Positions 1 through 8,268 are shown, counted from the first letter of the stretch. The stretch is DNA of 64,000 nucleotides from Maridesulfovibrio frigidus DSM 17176 (GCF_000711735.1 NZ_JONL01000007.1:62001-126000), one strand, 5' to 3'. Translations and numbers: made by a program. The notes: generated by a model not told the origin, from the letters alone.

Positions 1-588
1 CGGGTCCTGACGAACATGATACCAATCTTTCCACGATACCCGTGTGTGGCGGCAAAATTTTATTTCTTGCGTGTCCGCAATCGGGAGTGCTGGGAAATTT
101 AAATTGAGAACAGTTTTCTCAGCCATGCTATCCCACGGTAATTTACTAAGCATTTTGACGCAGTAATCTGCCTGCTCAGTAAGATCCGTAGGGTTGAAGT
201 CGTCATAAGAAACGGCCAATCCCGGAATTCCCATGAGCGCACCTTCAGTTGCAGCTGATACCGTACCAGAGTAGAGTATATCAACTCCAGTATTCGCACC
301 GTTGTTAATGCCGGAAATAACAATGTCCGGCTTATTTTCAAGTAGTGTCGTCATTGCCAGCTTAACGCAGTCTACAGGCGTGCCGTAGACACCAAGTCCA
401 GAAAATCCGTCTTCCTCAAATTCTTTAACACGAAGCGGCGAAGATAAAGAAATAGCATGTCCAACAGCAGATTGCTCTGTGACAGGAGCTACAACTTGTA
501 CAGATAACCCAGCTTTTTTCATGCTGTGATAAAGGGCTCTTAAGCCGACGGCTTCGATTCCGTCATCATTTGTCAAAAGTATGTTCAT
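1..588 (-). CDS. surE: 5'-nucleotidase SurE (partial, C-terminus outside window)
   Basis: SurE is a metal-dependent phosphatase that converts nucleoside monophosphates to nucleosides and phosphate. Reading leftward from an ATG at 586-588 gives 196 codons that stay open to the window edge, so the C-terminus is missing. The N-terminus is MNILLTNDDG, with the metal-binding Asp pair at residues 8-9. It is followed by EQSAVGHAIS near residues 38-47 and SGINNGANTG near 92-101, which hold the Ser and Asn ligands typical of SurE. The gene is divergent from the YhaM-like gene across a 138-base gap. The family assignment is secure. Confidence 0.93.
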   Translation of the reverse strand, partial: MNILLTNDDGIEAVGLRALYHSMKKAGLSVQVVAPVTEQSAVGHAISLSSPLRVKEFEEDGFSGLGVYGTPVDCVKLAMTTLLENKPDIVISGINNGANTGVDILYSGTVSAATEGALMGIPGLAVSYDDFNPTDLTEQADYCVKMLSKLPWDSMAEKTVLNLNFPALPIADTQEIKFCRHTRVSWKDWYHVRQDP

Positions 589-618
589 AATTTTTCTATT
601 GGACAGTCTTCTATTGCT

Positions 619-647
619 TTGACTATGAATACATCTATTAAAGTAAT
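619..647 (+). promoter_or_regulatory. Candidate sigma-70-type promoter for the yhaM-tmk pair
   Basis: TTGACT (619-624) and AGTAAT (642-647) are separated by 17 bases in the gap between surE and the YhaM-like gene. The -35 matches consensus in 5 of 6 positions and the -10 in 4 of 6. This is a pattern call only. Confidence 0.33.
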
Positions 648-726
648 TAACATTTTGTCTTCGGCTATAGTGAAAAAACTATAGCCTTGAAGGCGAGGTA
701 TCAAAGCAACTTGGGAATAGCAAGAA

Positions 727-1761
727 GTGTCACAAAAAACTACATATATTACAGATATTATTAAGGGGCAAAGAGTCAGAGATATTTTCTTGATTTCTGA
801 CGCCCAAATTAGAGAATCTAAGAATGGACCATTCTGGAATCTACGTTTGCAGGATAAAACTGGAGCGGTTGAAGCCAAAATATGGAGCCCGTTAAGTCAA
901 TCTTTTACAAATCTTGACGCGGGAATGTTTGTCGTTGCTGGAGGAATGGTAGGATCTTTTAGAGATCAGCCGCAGATAACAATAGAGCAACTTGAAATTC
1001 TTGATCCAGAATCATATAAACTAGAAATATCGGATTTTCTTCCTTCTAGTCCTGAGCGACCTGAAGATATGATGCAGGAACTTGATTACATGGTTGCTGA
1101 ACATATGAATCATAATCCATGGAAAAAGTTTTGTAGAAAAGTCCTTAAGGATGAAGAAATCCATAAGCGTCTTCTCTTTGCTACAGGTGCAAAGGTTGTA
1201 CACCATGCATATGTCGGCGGATTGTTAGAACATACGCTTGCAGTTGCTAAGCTGTGCATGTCCATATGTGATAACTATCCAGAAGTTGACCGTCAGGTTG
1301 TACTCGCTGCAGCTATTTTTCACGATTTAGGTAAGGCTTGGGAGTTGTCTGGAGGCTTAAAAAATGACTATACAGACGAAGGTCGTTTACTCGGACACAT
1401 TCATATAGGTGTAGAAGTGCTTGAACCTTTCTTAAAGAAAGCTAAAGATCTCGACGACAACTTAAAGCTTCACTTTAAACATTTGATATTGTCTCATCAT
1501 GGGGAATATGAGTATGGTGCACCCAAGCGTCCCAAAACACCTGAAGCATTTATCTTACATTTTGCAGATAACTTAGATGCCAAGATGAACACAATTTTTG
1601 CTGAACTTGATAAAATTGAAGGGGCTGAAAGCAACTGGACACCATACCAGCGTTTTCTTGAAAGGTACTTATTCAGGTCACAAAAGTCACCTGATGAAAA
1701 TAATCTTCAATCAGACATCAAAAAAAAGGGGGGTCAATGTTCATTACCTTTGAAGGTATAG
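727..1761 (+). CDS. YhaM-family 3'-5' exoribonuclease (OB fold + HD domain)
   Basis: This 344-residue protein has the architecture of Bacillus YhaM, a 3'-5' exoribonuclease: an OB-fold nucleic-acid-binding domain (about residues 12-95) followed by an HD phosphohydrolase domain. The HD ligands are visible as His160, His169 and His199-Asp200 (HDLGKAW). The start is GTG at 727, because an in-frame stop at 718-720 rules out a longer protein; the Shine-Dalgarno sequence is weak. The last 25 bases overlap tmk, so the two genes are probably translated together. The physiological substrate cannot be read from sequence; RNA or DNA 3' end trimming is inferred from the family. Confidence 0.85.
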   Translation: MSQKTTYITDIIKGQRVRDIFLISDAQIRESKNGPFWNLRLQDKTGAVEAKIWSPLSQSFTNLDAGMFVVAGGMVGSFRDQPQITIEQLEILDPESYKLEISDFLPSSPERPEDMMQELDYMVAEHMNHNPWKKFCRKVLKDEEIHKRLLFATGAKVVHHAYVGGLLEHTLAVAKLCMSICDNYPEVDRQVVLAAAIFHDLGKAWELSGGLKNDYTDEGRLLGHIHIGVEVLEPFLKKAKDLDDNLKLHFKHLILSHHGEYEYGAPKRPKTPEAFILHFADNLDAKMNTIFAELDKIEGAESNWTPYQRFLERYLFRSQKSPDENNLQSDIKKKGGQCSLPLKV

Positions 1762-2381
1762 AGGGTACCGGAAAAACGACACAGATTAAAAAGCTTGTAA
1801 AATTTCTTGAAGAGTCCGGGCACAATGTTGATGTGACACTTGAGCCAGGCGGCAGCAGAATCGGTAAAGAGTTGCGTAAAATACTTCTTAATATGGAAAG
1901 TACTGATATTACCGGTCAGTGCGAGTTATTTCTGTACCTTGCAGACAGAGCTCAGCACGTAAGTCAGGTTATTAAGCCAGCACTTGAAGCTGGCAAAATC
2001 ATTATATCAGACCGTTTTGCAGATTCTACCATTGTCTATCAAGGATATGGACGGAGTCTTGAACCTTTGCTTTTGCGAGAACTTAATGAGGTTGCAGTAT
2101 CTGGCTGCTGGCCGAATTTAACCATTTTACTGGACATTGAGCCGGAACTGGGACTCAGAAGAGCCACAACCCGTAATATGGACGAAAACAAGACCCTTGA
2201 AGAAGGACGTTTCGAGGCAGAATCAATTGATTTCCATTCAAGAGTCCGTGAAGGGTATTTAACATGGGCGGCATTGAATAATGACAGAATTAAAATTATT
2301 AATGCTGATCAAACCCCCGATGAAATTTTTTCTCAAATAAAAGAAAAAGTTTTAGAGGCCCTTCAAAAAAGGGACGCATAG
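1737..2381 (+). CDS. tmk: Thymidylate kinase (dTMP kinase)
   Basis: Tmk phosphorylates dTMP to dTDP with ATP, an essential cytoplasmic step of dTTP synthesis. The 214-residue length is normal. The P-loop GIEGTGKTT lies at residues 7-15, the DR(F)xxST substrate motif at 92-98, and a LID region with several arginines near 141-147. The usual TREPGG motif reads TLEPGGS here (Leu35), so the conserved Arg is replaced. The start ATG at 1737 is preceded by a strong GGGGGG-type Shine-Dalgarno and lies inside the end of the upstream gene. A strong hairpin terminator follows at 2431-2473. Confidence 0.95.
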   Translation: MFITFEGIEGTGKTTQIKKLVKFLEESGHNVDVTLEPGGSRIGKELRKILLNMESTDITGQCELFLYLADRAQHVSQVIKPALEAGKIIISDRFADSTIVYQGYGRSLEPLLLRELNEVAVSGCWPNLTILLDIEPELGLRRATTRNMDENKTLEEGRFEAESIDFHSRVREGYLTWAALNNDRIKIINADQTPDEIFSQIKEKVLEALQKRDA

Positions 2382-2430
2382 TTTCACAAGACAAAAAAAC
2401 TCCTAAGTTACTTCATTAAAGATTTTTTTT

Positions 2431-2473
2431 AAGAAGACTTGCTCCTTTTACAGGAGCAAGTCTTCTTTTTTTT
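2431..2473 (+). terminator. Rho-independent terminator after tmk
   Basis: There is a perfect 15-bp stem (2431-2445 with 2453-2467), a 7-base loop and a run of T to 2473. It ends the yhaM-tmk transcript. Confidence 0.9.
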
Positions 2474-2920
2474 GCTGATAACATCATTGCGCGCAATGGT
2501 ATTAACAATGCTGATGTGATTGCATTTATCGCAATTATGATTGTCGCAATACTTTATTACAATTCAGGCAATCTCCGTGCATAACAAACTATAAATCGTG
2601 CTATTTGGCGCTATTTAGTGCTGTTTTTGTCTATAAAAGGGGCTCTAAGTCATCTAAATCAATAATTTAGTATTTTGGGTTGACGCAGTCATAGTTAAAT
2701 GGTTTACATGTAATCAGTATTACCAATAGATAAGCAGTTGCTTGGACAAGAGATTTAGATTTTTTTGCATGTGCATTAAATCTAATTGCAACTGCAGAAG
2801 GGTATATTATTAGTTCAAACCCACGGTTTCCGGCACTGGATATGTTTCTGGTTCCATCATGGAGACGGTGTCGTCAGAGAGCACGACTCTTTGATATCTA
2901 ATTAGAGGATGGAGGTTTTT
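2474..2920 (+). promoter_or_regulatory. Long regulatory region upstream of hynBA
   Basis: No credible gene lies in this gap of about 450 bases. It holds three inverted ATTGC/GCAAT elements: a perfect 14-bp palindrome at 2485-2498, ATTGC-N7-GCAAT at 2519-2535, and ATTG-N3-CAAT at 2540-2550. It also holds three GCTATTT-like boxes starting at 2600, 2610 and 2620, spaced exactly 10 bp. A weak promoter-like pair, TTGACG (2680-2685) and TTTACA (2703-2708) with a 17-base spacer, lies downstream. The transcript leader could then be over 200 bases. The hynB ribosome binding site GGAGG is at 2911-2915. The roles of the repeats are inferred from position only. Confidence 0.55.
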
Positions 2921-3868
2921 ATGAAATTCTCTGTGGGACTTGGAAAAGAAGGAGCGGAGCAACGCCTGGAGCAGAATGGCGTATCACGCCGTGACTTTAT
3001 GAAGTTCTGCGCAACGACTGCCGCTATTATGGGAATGGGACCTGCTTATGCTACTGAAGTAGCTGCTGCTCTTACCCAGAAAAGGCGTCCGTCTGTTGTC
3101 TATCTGCACATGGCCGAATGTACCGGCTGTTCAGAGGCTGTTCTTCGTACTGTTTCTCCTTACATCGATGCTTTGATTCTCGACACGATTTCTCTTGATT
3201 ACCATGAAACTATCATGGCTGCGGCAGGACATGCTGCTGAAGAAGCTTTGCATGATGCTATAAACGCTCCTGAAGGCTTTATCTGTGTTATTGAAGGTGG
3301 AGTACCTACTGCTCACGAAGGGGTAATGGGGAAAGTTGCCGGAAAAACAATGCTTGATATTTGTAAGGAAATTGTTCCTAAAGCAATGGCTACCATCTGT
3401 ATCGGTACTTGTGCCTGTTACGGTGGTGTTCAGGCTGCGGCGCCGAATCCATCTCAGGCAATGGGCGTAAGTGAAGCACTTGGTGGAGTTACGACCGTAA
3501 ATCTACCTGGTTGCCCGACTAACCCATTCAATTTTGTTGGCGCAGTTGTTCACTTCCTTACTAAGGGTGTTCCTGAACTTGATAGTGACGGTCGTCCGAC
3601 TCTCTTCTATGGCGAGTCTGTTCATGACAATTGCCCAAGACTTAAGCATTTTGAAGCTGACGAATTTGCACCATCTTTCAGTTCCGAAGAAGCTAGAAAG
3701 GGCTACTGCCTTTACGAGCTAGGTTGTAAGGGACCGGATACATACAACAACTGTCCAAAAGTCAAGTTTAATCAGACCAACTGGCCTATTGAAGCTGGAC
3801 ATCCGTGCATCGGTTGTAGTGAGCCAGACTTCTGGGATGCAATGAGCCCGTTCTACGAGCAGGGTTAG
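2921..3868 (+). CDS. hynB: Periplasmic [NiFe] hydrogenase, small subunit
   Basis: HynB carries the three iron-sulfur clusters that pass electrons between the NiFe site of HynA and periplasmic cytochrome c3. I start it at ATG 2921 (315 residues), because an ATG at 2909 would place the GGAGG site inside the gene. A twin-arginine signal SRRDFMKF occupies residues 22-29, followed by a hydrophobic stretch and a likely cleavage after AYA (about 44). Cluster motifs are CTGC (67-70), [16 protein letters not shown] and [10 protein letters not shown] near the C-terminus. The sequence resembles Desulfovibrio [NiFe] HynB rather than the [NiFeSe] HysB. It is followed by hynA after 59 bases. Confidence 0.96.
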   Translation: MKFSVGLGKEGAEQRLEQNGVSRRDFMKFCATTAAIMGMGPAYATEVAAALTQKRRPSVVYLHMAECTGCSEAVLRTVSPYIDALILDTISLDYHETIMAAAGHAAEEALHDAINAPEGFICVIEGGVPTAHEGVMGKVAGKTMLDICKEIVPKAMATICIGTCACYGGVQAAAPNPSQAMGVSEALGGVTTVNLPGCPTNPFNFVGAVVHFLTKGVPELDSDGRPTLFYGESVHDNCPRLKHFEADEFAPSFSSEEARKGYCLYELGCKGPDTYNNCPKVKFNQTNWPIEAGHPCIGCSEPDFWDAMSPFYEQG

Positions 3869-3927
3869 TTTCATCATTTAAATTAGAAGTTTGTTGAAGT
3901 TACATTCTATTTTTTGGAGGATTGTAT

Positions 3928-5637
3928 ATGTCTGGATGTAAGTCTAAATCGGGGCCAGCTGTAGCGGCCACCCCCTTTGATAAGAACTACTCAGGTCCCG
4001 TTACGGTTGACCCGCTTACTCGAATCGAAGGACATCTAAAAATTGAAGTTGAAGTTGAGAATGGTAAAGTCAGTAACGTATGGTCCAGCGCACAGCTGTT
4101 CCGCGGACTGGAAATCATTCTTAAAGGACGCGACCCTAGAGACGCACAGCATTTCACTCAGCGTTCCTGTGGTGTTTGTACTTACGTACATGCTCTTGCT
4201 TCAACCCGCGCAGTTGAGAATGCTGTAGGCGTTGATAAACAACTCCCTGCAAATGCTAGAATTATTCGTAATCTAGTTATGGCTTCTCAGTATCTACACG
4301 ATCATATTGTTCATTTCTATCATCTACATGCCCTTGACTGGGTAGACGTTGTTAGCGGACTTCAAGCTGATCCTGTTAAGGCAGCTAAACTCGCAAACAG
4401 CATGTCATCACGTGTTACTAAACCAGAAGACCTCAAAGCTGTTCAGACTAAACTGAAAGCATTTGTTGAATCTGGTCAGCTTGGTATTTTTACCAATGCA
4501 TACTTCCTCGGTGGTCACGATGCGTACTACCTGAAGCCTGAAGAAAACCTTATCGCAACAGCTCATTACCTCGAAGGTCTACATCTTCAGGTCAAAGCTG
4601 CCCGTGCTATGGCTGTATTCGGCGCTAAGAACCCGCATCCTCAGTTCACCATTGTTGGTGGTGTAACTTGTTACGAATCTTTATCAAAAGAACGTATCCA
4701 AGAGTTCAAAGACCTGTACAAAGAAACTAAAGCATTTGTTGATGAATGCTACATTCCTGACCTCTTAATGGTTGCTTCCAACTACAAAGACTGGGCTGGA
4801 ATCGGCGGAACTCAGAACTTCCTAAGCTTCGGTGAATTCCCAAGTGATGAAACAGACATTAACAGTCGCTTCATCCCTCAGGGTGTAATTATGAACCGTG
4901 ATCTTAGTAATGTTATGGACTTCGATCCTAACGCAATCAAAGAAGATATTAAACACAGCTGGTATAAGGGTGAGTCTTCCTTGCACCCTTATGATGGCGA
5001 AACTGATCCTCAGTATACTAGTTACGAAGATAAAGATCGCTACTCATGGATGAAAGCTCCTCGTTATAAGGGAGAGTCCATGGAAGTTGGTCCTCTTGCT
5101 CACGTTCTCACAGCTTACGCTAGGGGAAATAAAGCATTCGTACCTGTTGTTGATAGCGTCCTCGGTACCCTCGGTGTTGGAAAAGAAGCTCTTTTCTCGA
5201 CTCTTGGACGTACTGCAGCTCGTGGTATTGAAACCGCTGTTGTGGCTGGGGCCATGGAAGAGTGGGTTGATAACCTCGAAGATAACATTAATTCAGGAAA
5301 CTCCGACATCGCGGTTGATTTTGAAATGCCTTCTGAAGCTGAAGGTGTCGGTTTTGTTGGAGCACCTCGCGGTGGTCTTTCACACTGGATTAAAATTAAA
5401 GGCGGCAAAATCGAGAACTTCCAGCTTGTTGTTCCTTCAACATGGAATCTCGGACCACGCTGTAACCAGAACAAAATGTCCGCAGTTGAAGAAGCCCTTA
5501 TTGGAACTCCAATTGCTGATGCTAAGCGTCCGGTTGAAATTCTACGTACTGTTCATTCATACGATCCTTGCATTGCTTGTGGTGTGCATGTTATCGATGC
5601 TAGAACTAACGAGGTTCACAAGTTTAAGGTGATGTAA
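3928..5637 (+). CDS. hynA: Periplasmic [NiFe] hydrogenase, large catalytic subunit
   Basis: HynA holds the NiFe active site that oxidises or makes H2. The best start is ATG 3928, seven bases after GGAGG (3916-3920), giving 569 residues; a TTG at 3922 is too close to that site. Nickel ligands are CGVC (81-84) and DPCIACGVH near the end (Cys548, Cys551). Glu34 in RIEGH is the expected proton-relay residue. The codon for residue 548 is TGC, so this is not a selenocysteine enzyme. The last 15 residues after His554 should be removed by the downstream protease. It has no signal peptide and is expected to leave the cell bound to HynB by the Tat route. Confidence 0.97.
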   Translation: MSGCKSKSGPAVAATPFDKNYSGPVTVDPLTRIEGHLKIEVEVENGKVSNVWSSAQLFRGLEIILKGRDPRDAQHFTQRSCGVCTYVHALASTRAVENAVGVDKQLPANARIIRNLVMASQYLHDHIVHFYHLHALDWVDVVSGLQADPVKAAKLANSMSSRVTKPEDLKAVQTKLKAFVESGQLGIFTNAYFLGGHDAYYLKPEENLIATAHYLEGLHLQVKAARAMAVFGAKNPHPQFTIVGGVTCYESLSKERIQEFKDLYKETKAFVDECYIPDLLMVASNYKDWAGIGGTQNFLSFGEFPSDETDINSRFIPQGVIMNRDLSNVMDFDPNAIKEDIKHSWYKGESSLHPYDGETDPQYTSYEDKDRYSWMKAPRYKGESMEVGPLAHVLTAYARGNKAFVPVVDSVLGTLGVGKEALFSTLGRTAARGIETAVVAGAMEEWVDNLEDNINSGNSDIAVDFEMPSEAEGVGFVGAPRGGLSHWIKIKGGKIENFQLVVPSTWNLGPRCNQNKMSAVEEALIGTPIADAKRPVEILRTVHSYDPCIACGVHVIDARTNEVHKFKVM

Positions 5638-5658
5638 ATCCCTTAATTTAGATTACTT

Positions 5659-5691
5659 AACGGGAACTCGGCCTCGCTGAGTTCCCGTTTT
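5659..5691 (+). terminator. Terminator-like hairpin between hynA and the maturation genes
   Basis: AACGGGAACTC (5659-5669) pairs with GAGTTCCCGTT (5679-5689) and is followed by a short T run. It lies inside what looks like one operon. It may be a partial terminator that keeps structural-gene mRNA in excess over maturation-gene mRNA; that role is inference. Confidence 0.8.
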
Positions 5692-5710
5692 TCATTTAAA
5701 AAGGATTAAG

Positions 5711-6199
5711 ATGTCTGACAATCAAAAAATTTTAGTTCTTGGAGTTGGAAATATCCTTTTCACCGATGAAGGTATCGGCGTTAAAGTTATAACTGATTTA
5801 GAAAAAGAATACTCTTTCTCACCGAACGTGACCCTTATGGATGGCGGCACACTTGGGACCATATTAATGGGACCAATTATGGAATGTGATATGCTTATAG
5901 TGGTTGATGCTGTACTGGGTGATGATAAACCCGGTTCTGTTTACCGCTTGACAGGAGAGGATTTACGTAAGAGTCTTGCCTTTAAAGATTCCATGCATCA
6001 GACAGACTTACTTGATACATTAGTTTTATGTGATCTATGCGACAGCCGCCCGGATTGTGTTGTCGTAGGTATTGAGCCTTTTGATTACGAGACAATGTGC
6101 GAGCATGTTTCTGACACCGTTAAAGTACAGCTTCCGGTTATGAAGGAAAAAGTACTTATTGAAGTGAAAGCTGCCGGCGGTAGTTTTAATCCTTTGTAA
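5711..6199 (+). CDS. hynC: Hydrogenase maturation endopeptidase (HybD/HyaD/HynC type)
   Basis: This 162-residue protein belongs to the nickel-dependent endopeptidases that clip the C-terminal tail of the hydrogenase large subunit after metal insertion. Family motifs are GVGNILFTDEGIG near the N-terminus (Glu in DEG is a Ni ligand), the VVDAVLGDD segment (Asp ligand) and SMHQTDLLDTL (His ligand). It lies 73 bases after hynA, behind a hairpin, and 35 bases before hypC, so its natural substrate is almost certainly the HynA next door. The symbol hynC follows Desulfovibrio usage and is less sure than the function. Confidence 0.9.
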   Translation: MSDNQKILVLGVGNILFTDEGIGVKVITDLEKEYSFSPNVTLMDGGTLGTILMGPIMECDMLIVVDAVLGDDKPGSVYRLTGEDLRKSLAFKDSMHQTDLLDTLVLCDLCDSRPDCVVVGIEPFDYETMCEHVSDTVKVQLPVMKEKVLIEVKAAGGSFNPL

Positions 6200-6234
6200 G
6201 CCAGGACATTAACCGTAAATAAGGGGTTTATTTC

Positions 6235-6492
6235 ATGTGTTTAGCTATTCCTGTTGAAATTGAGTCCATTAATGACAAGATGGCACATTGTCGTGTGGGT
6301 GAAGGTGAGACATACCTTGATGTTTCGTTAATGCTTATGGCAGAAGACGTTAAGGTTGGGGATTACTTAATAGTTCATGCTGGTTTTGCTCTTCGCAAAA
6401 TTGAGACATCTGAGGCGGAAGAGACTCTTAAAATATTAAGAGAGATGCTCAGTTTAGCAGATGGAACAAAGCCGGAAGCCTGCGGATTTTAA
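6235..6492 (+). CDS. hypC: HypC/HybG-family hydrogenase assembly chaperone
   Basis: HypC binds the immature large subunit and, with HypD, carries the Fe(CN)2CO group for insertion. The 85-residue length and the N-terminal MCLAIP, with its essential Cys2, are diagnostic. The small beta-barrel body contains a VGDYLIVHAGFAL motif typical of the family. It is the last gene of the hyn operon, with a strong terminator at 6551-6589. The other hyp genes (A, B, D, E, F) are not in the window. Confidence 0.93.
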   Translation: MCLAIPVEIESINDKMAHCRVGEGETYLDVSLMLMAEDVKVGDYLIVHAGFALRKIETSEAEETLKILREMLSLADGTKPEACGF

Positions 6493-6550
6493 TTCATACT
6501 TAATTTTATTTGCTATGAGCCGACTCATATTAGCTGCTAGCAAAATTTTA

Positions 6551-6589
6551 AGCCCTGAATCTTATAAATAAGATTCAGGGCTTTTTTTC
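6551..6589 (+). terminator. Rho-independent terminator after hypC
   Basis: A 14-bp perfect stem (6551-6564 with 6569-6582), a TAAA loop and a run of eight T close the hydrogenase operon. Confidence 0.92.
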
Positions 6590-6721
6590 TTTTTAAAAAT
6601 TTATTCAGCTAAGTTCATTTTAAGATTAAGCCTGCAAATATATATTTCAAGTACCTTTGATCTTTATCAAAAACCTTAACTAAGAAAAGCATCTTGTATC
6701 TTAATTTGTATTTTCCATAAA

Positions 6722-6757
6722 ACAAAGGTTTAGAAGAATAATCTTCTAAACCTTTGT
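6722..6757 (-). terminator. Terminator for the lectin-like gene
   Basis: There is a perfect 16-bp stem (6722-6737 with 6742-6757) with an ATAA loop. Read on the minus strand it is followed by TTTTAT, and it lies 40 bases after the stop of the 6797-7363 gene. Confidence 0.75.
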
Positions 6758-6796
6758 AATTACTTATAGAGCGTGTAAAATGAGAATCTAAACTAT

Positions 6797-7363
6797 TTAT
6801 TTCTTAGACTTACCCTTAAATCCAGCAAGTCCGACAACGCCAGCGCCCAACAGCCAAATTGCAGCAGGAATCGGAGTAGGGGTTGGAGTTGATGTTGTTT
6901 CTATCACATAGCCCTTAATCATAGTGTCGATGGCACTACCTTCGTCATTCCATTGAAATTGGTACCTTGAATCAGCACTAAGGTGAATTTCGTTAATCTG
7001 TGCATTATTTGGTTCAACATTAGACCAGTCTGCAAAGTTCCATTCTTCACCAGTTACCCAATTCCAATTTTCAGTTGGAGTGCTTTTATCATTATCACCA
7101 GTTTGGTAAGCACCAAGCCAGTAAGCATCTTTTTTATTTTTGAAAATTCTATCTTTAAGAAAATTATTTTCTTCAATAGAAGTTATGGTCGCAAGATGTC
7201 CGCCTGCTGCTTCAGCCGCAAGCCTAGCATCATTCCAAGAAATACCTTTCGAAGTAACAATTTTATACTTTGAATCGCCAAAGGAGTAATTTGAAGCTGC
7301 TGCTGGAACTGCCAGTAAAATCATCAGTAAAGCTGAGACAAACAGCATTGATTTATTTTTCAT
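6797..7363 (-). CDS. Secreted C-type-lectin-like protein with PEP-CTERM-type sorting tail
   Basis: The 188-residue product starts with a Sec signal peptide (lysines, hydrophobic core, AAA cleavage near residue 23). The middle (about 28-155) is a C-type lectin-like domain: SWNDARLAAEAAGGHLATI near the front, then YWLGAYQ, WNWVTGEEW, FADWSNVEPNN and QWND. A TPTPTP linker leads to PIPAAIWLLGAGVVGLAGF and a basic end. That tripartite tail (Pro-rich motif, hydrophobic helix, basic residues) is the PEP-CTERM/VPxPA-type signal recognised by exosortase. A strong GGGGAGG site precedes the ATG. Ligand and role are unknown; surface or extracellular-matrix adhesion is inferred. No exosortase gene is in the window. 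Confidence 0.85.
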   Translation of the reverse strand: MKNKSMLFVSALLMILLAVPAAASNYSFGDSKYKIVTSKGISWNDARLAAEAAGGHLATITSIEENNFLKDRIFKNKKDAYWLGAYQTGDNDKSTPTENWNWVTGEEWNFADWSNVEPNNAQINEIHLSADSRYQFQWNDEGSAIDTMIKGYVIETTSTPTPTPIPAAIWLLGAGVVGLAGFKGKSKK

Positions 7364-7457
7364 ATTTACCTCCCCAGGAAATATTACAGCTAAAATAAAT
7401 TATATTCGATATCTAACTTATATATATTCTAGTTCGTAATATGGCAAGTATCTTAAG

Positions 7458-7475
7458 TTACACTTAGTAGTGTAA
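7458..7475. promoter_or_regulatory. Inverted repeat upstream of the lectin-like gene
   Basis: TTACACT-TAGT-AGTGTAA is a perfect 7-bp inverted repeat located 95-112 bases upstream of the minus-strand start at 7363. It has no T tail suited to termination, so an operator is possible. The regulator is unknown. Confidence 0.35.
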
Positions 7476-7552
7476 AAATAAATATGTACAATAGTAAATA
7501 ATCCTTATTTTTTACTATTTATACTTGCATTAATAGGTATTTAGTTAAAAAA

Positions 7553-7589
7553 GTAAAAAGCCTTTTCCAATGCGGAAAAGGCTTTTTAC
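7553..7589 (-). terminator. Terminator after the flavoprotein gene
   Basis: A 16-bp stem (7553-7568 with 7574-7589), loop AATGC, lies 40 bases after the stop of the 7629-8234 gene, with T-rich sequence on the minus strand. Confidence 0.85.
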
Positions 7590-7628
7590 TTACTATTATA
7601 TTTTTTATAAATAATTTTTATATAAAAT

Positions 7629-8234
7629 TTAATCGCGCGGAGCAGGGTAAGAGCTAATATGTGGCTTTACTGCCTTGCCAAGCCACGCAATAGCCATTCC
7701 CAAATGATTCATGTTGCGAAGACCTTCAGCATCGTTTTTAACATCACCTTTCTCTCTACCGTAACCCATATTCCAATAGGTTGAACCCGGCACAATCATC
7801 TGGCTCATAAGAAACATATGGTTAATTGTATCATAAACATGTGTCGCTCCGCCTCGTCTCACAGCCACAACTGCTGCTCCGATTTTACCTCTCAAAACCT
7901 GACCATTTGCAATCGAAACAATACCTGTACGATCTAAAACAGCTTTAAGTTCGGCTGAAACATCTGTGAAATATGTAGGAGATCCTAAAATAATAGCATC
8001 AGCTCTTGAGATCTTTTCAAATATTTCATTGAAATTATCCGTTTTAAGAACACACTTATTATCTTTATTTTCCATACATTTATAACAAGCCATGCAGCCA
8101 TGCATAGGTTTTCCACCAACTTTAATAAGCTCAGTTTCCCAGCCAGCTTCAGTCAGAGGCTCTAGGGTTGTTTCTAATAATATTTCTGTATTACCACCTT
8201 TGCGTGGACTTCCGTTAATAGCTAATGCGTACAT
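7629..8234 (-). CDS. NADPH-dependent FMN reductase / iron-sulfur-flavoprotein family protein
   Basis: The 201-residue protein has a flavodoxin-like fold. The FMN-phosphate loop INGSPRKGGNTE lies at residues 7-18, and GSPTYFTDVSAELK near 85-98 is the second FMN-binding segment. A CMACYKC cluster near residues 47-53, with another Cys nearby, is the position of the 4Fe-4S or redox cysteines in iron-sulfur flavoproteins. Its substrate is not predictable; quinones, nitro compounds or an electron carrier are options. It is divergent from an HxlR regulator across 118 bases containing two palindromes, the usual layout of a redox- or electrophile-induced reductase and its repressor. Confidence 0.85.
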   Translation of the reverse strand: MYALAINGSPRKGGNTEILLETTLEPLTEAGWETELIKVGGKPMHGCMACYKCMENKDNKCVLKTDNFNEIFEKISRADAIILGSPTYFTDVSAELKAVLDRTGIVSIANGQVLRGKIGAAVVAVRRGGATHVYDTINHMFLMSQMIVPGSTYWNMGYGREKGDVKNDAEGLRNMNHLGMAIAWLGKAVKPHISSYPAPRD

Positions 8235-8268
8235 TTTTTTCTCCGTATTTAACGTTAAAGACAGGCTG

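Larger units (their letters stand above)
6493..6796. other. Intergenic region between converging hypC and the lectin-like gene
   Basis: These 304 bases contain a plus-strand terminator (6551-6589) and a second long hairpin (6722-6757) that serves the minus-strand gene. The bases between them (about 6590-6720) are AT-rich and show no gene or recognisable signal. Confidence 0.6.

Noticed and set aside
2606-2623. Sigma-54-like promoter (TTGGCGC...GTGCT) upstream of hynB
   Set aside because: The GG and GC elements are 11 rather than 10 bases apart and the -12 TTGC is not matched, so it does not fit the sigma-54 rule.
5115-5474. Long minus-strand open frame opposite hynA
   Set aside because: It is a shadow of the highly conserved hynA coding sequence, with no ribosome binding site or recognisable protein.
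5560-5600. Selenocysteine site, which would make the hydrogenase a [NiFeSe] type
   Set aside because: The C-terminal ligand codon is TGC (Cys), no in-frame TGA is present, and the sequence resembles HynA rather than HysA.
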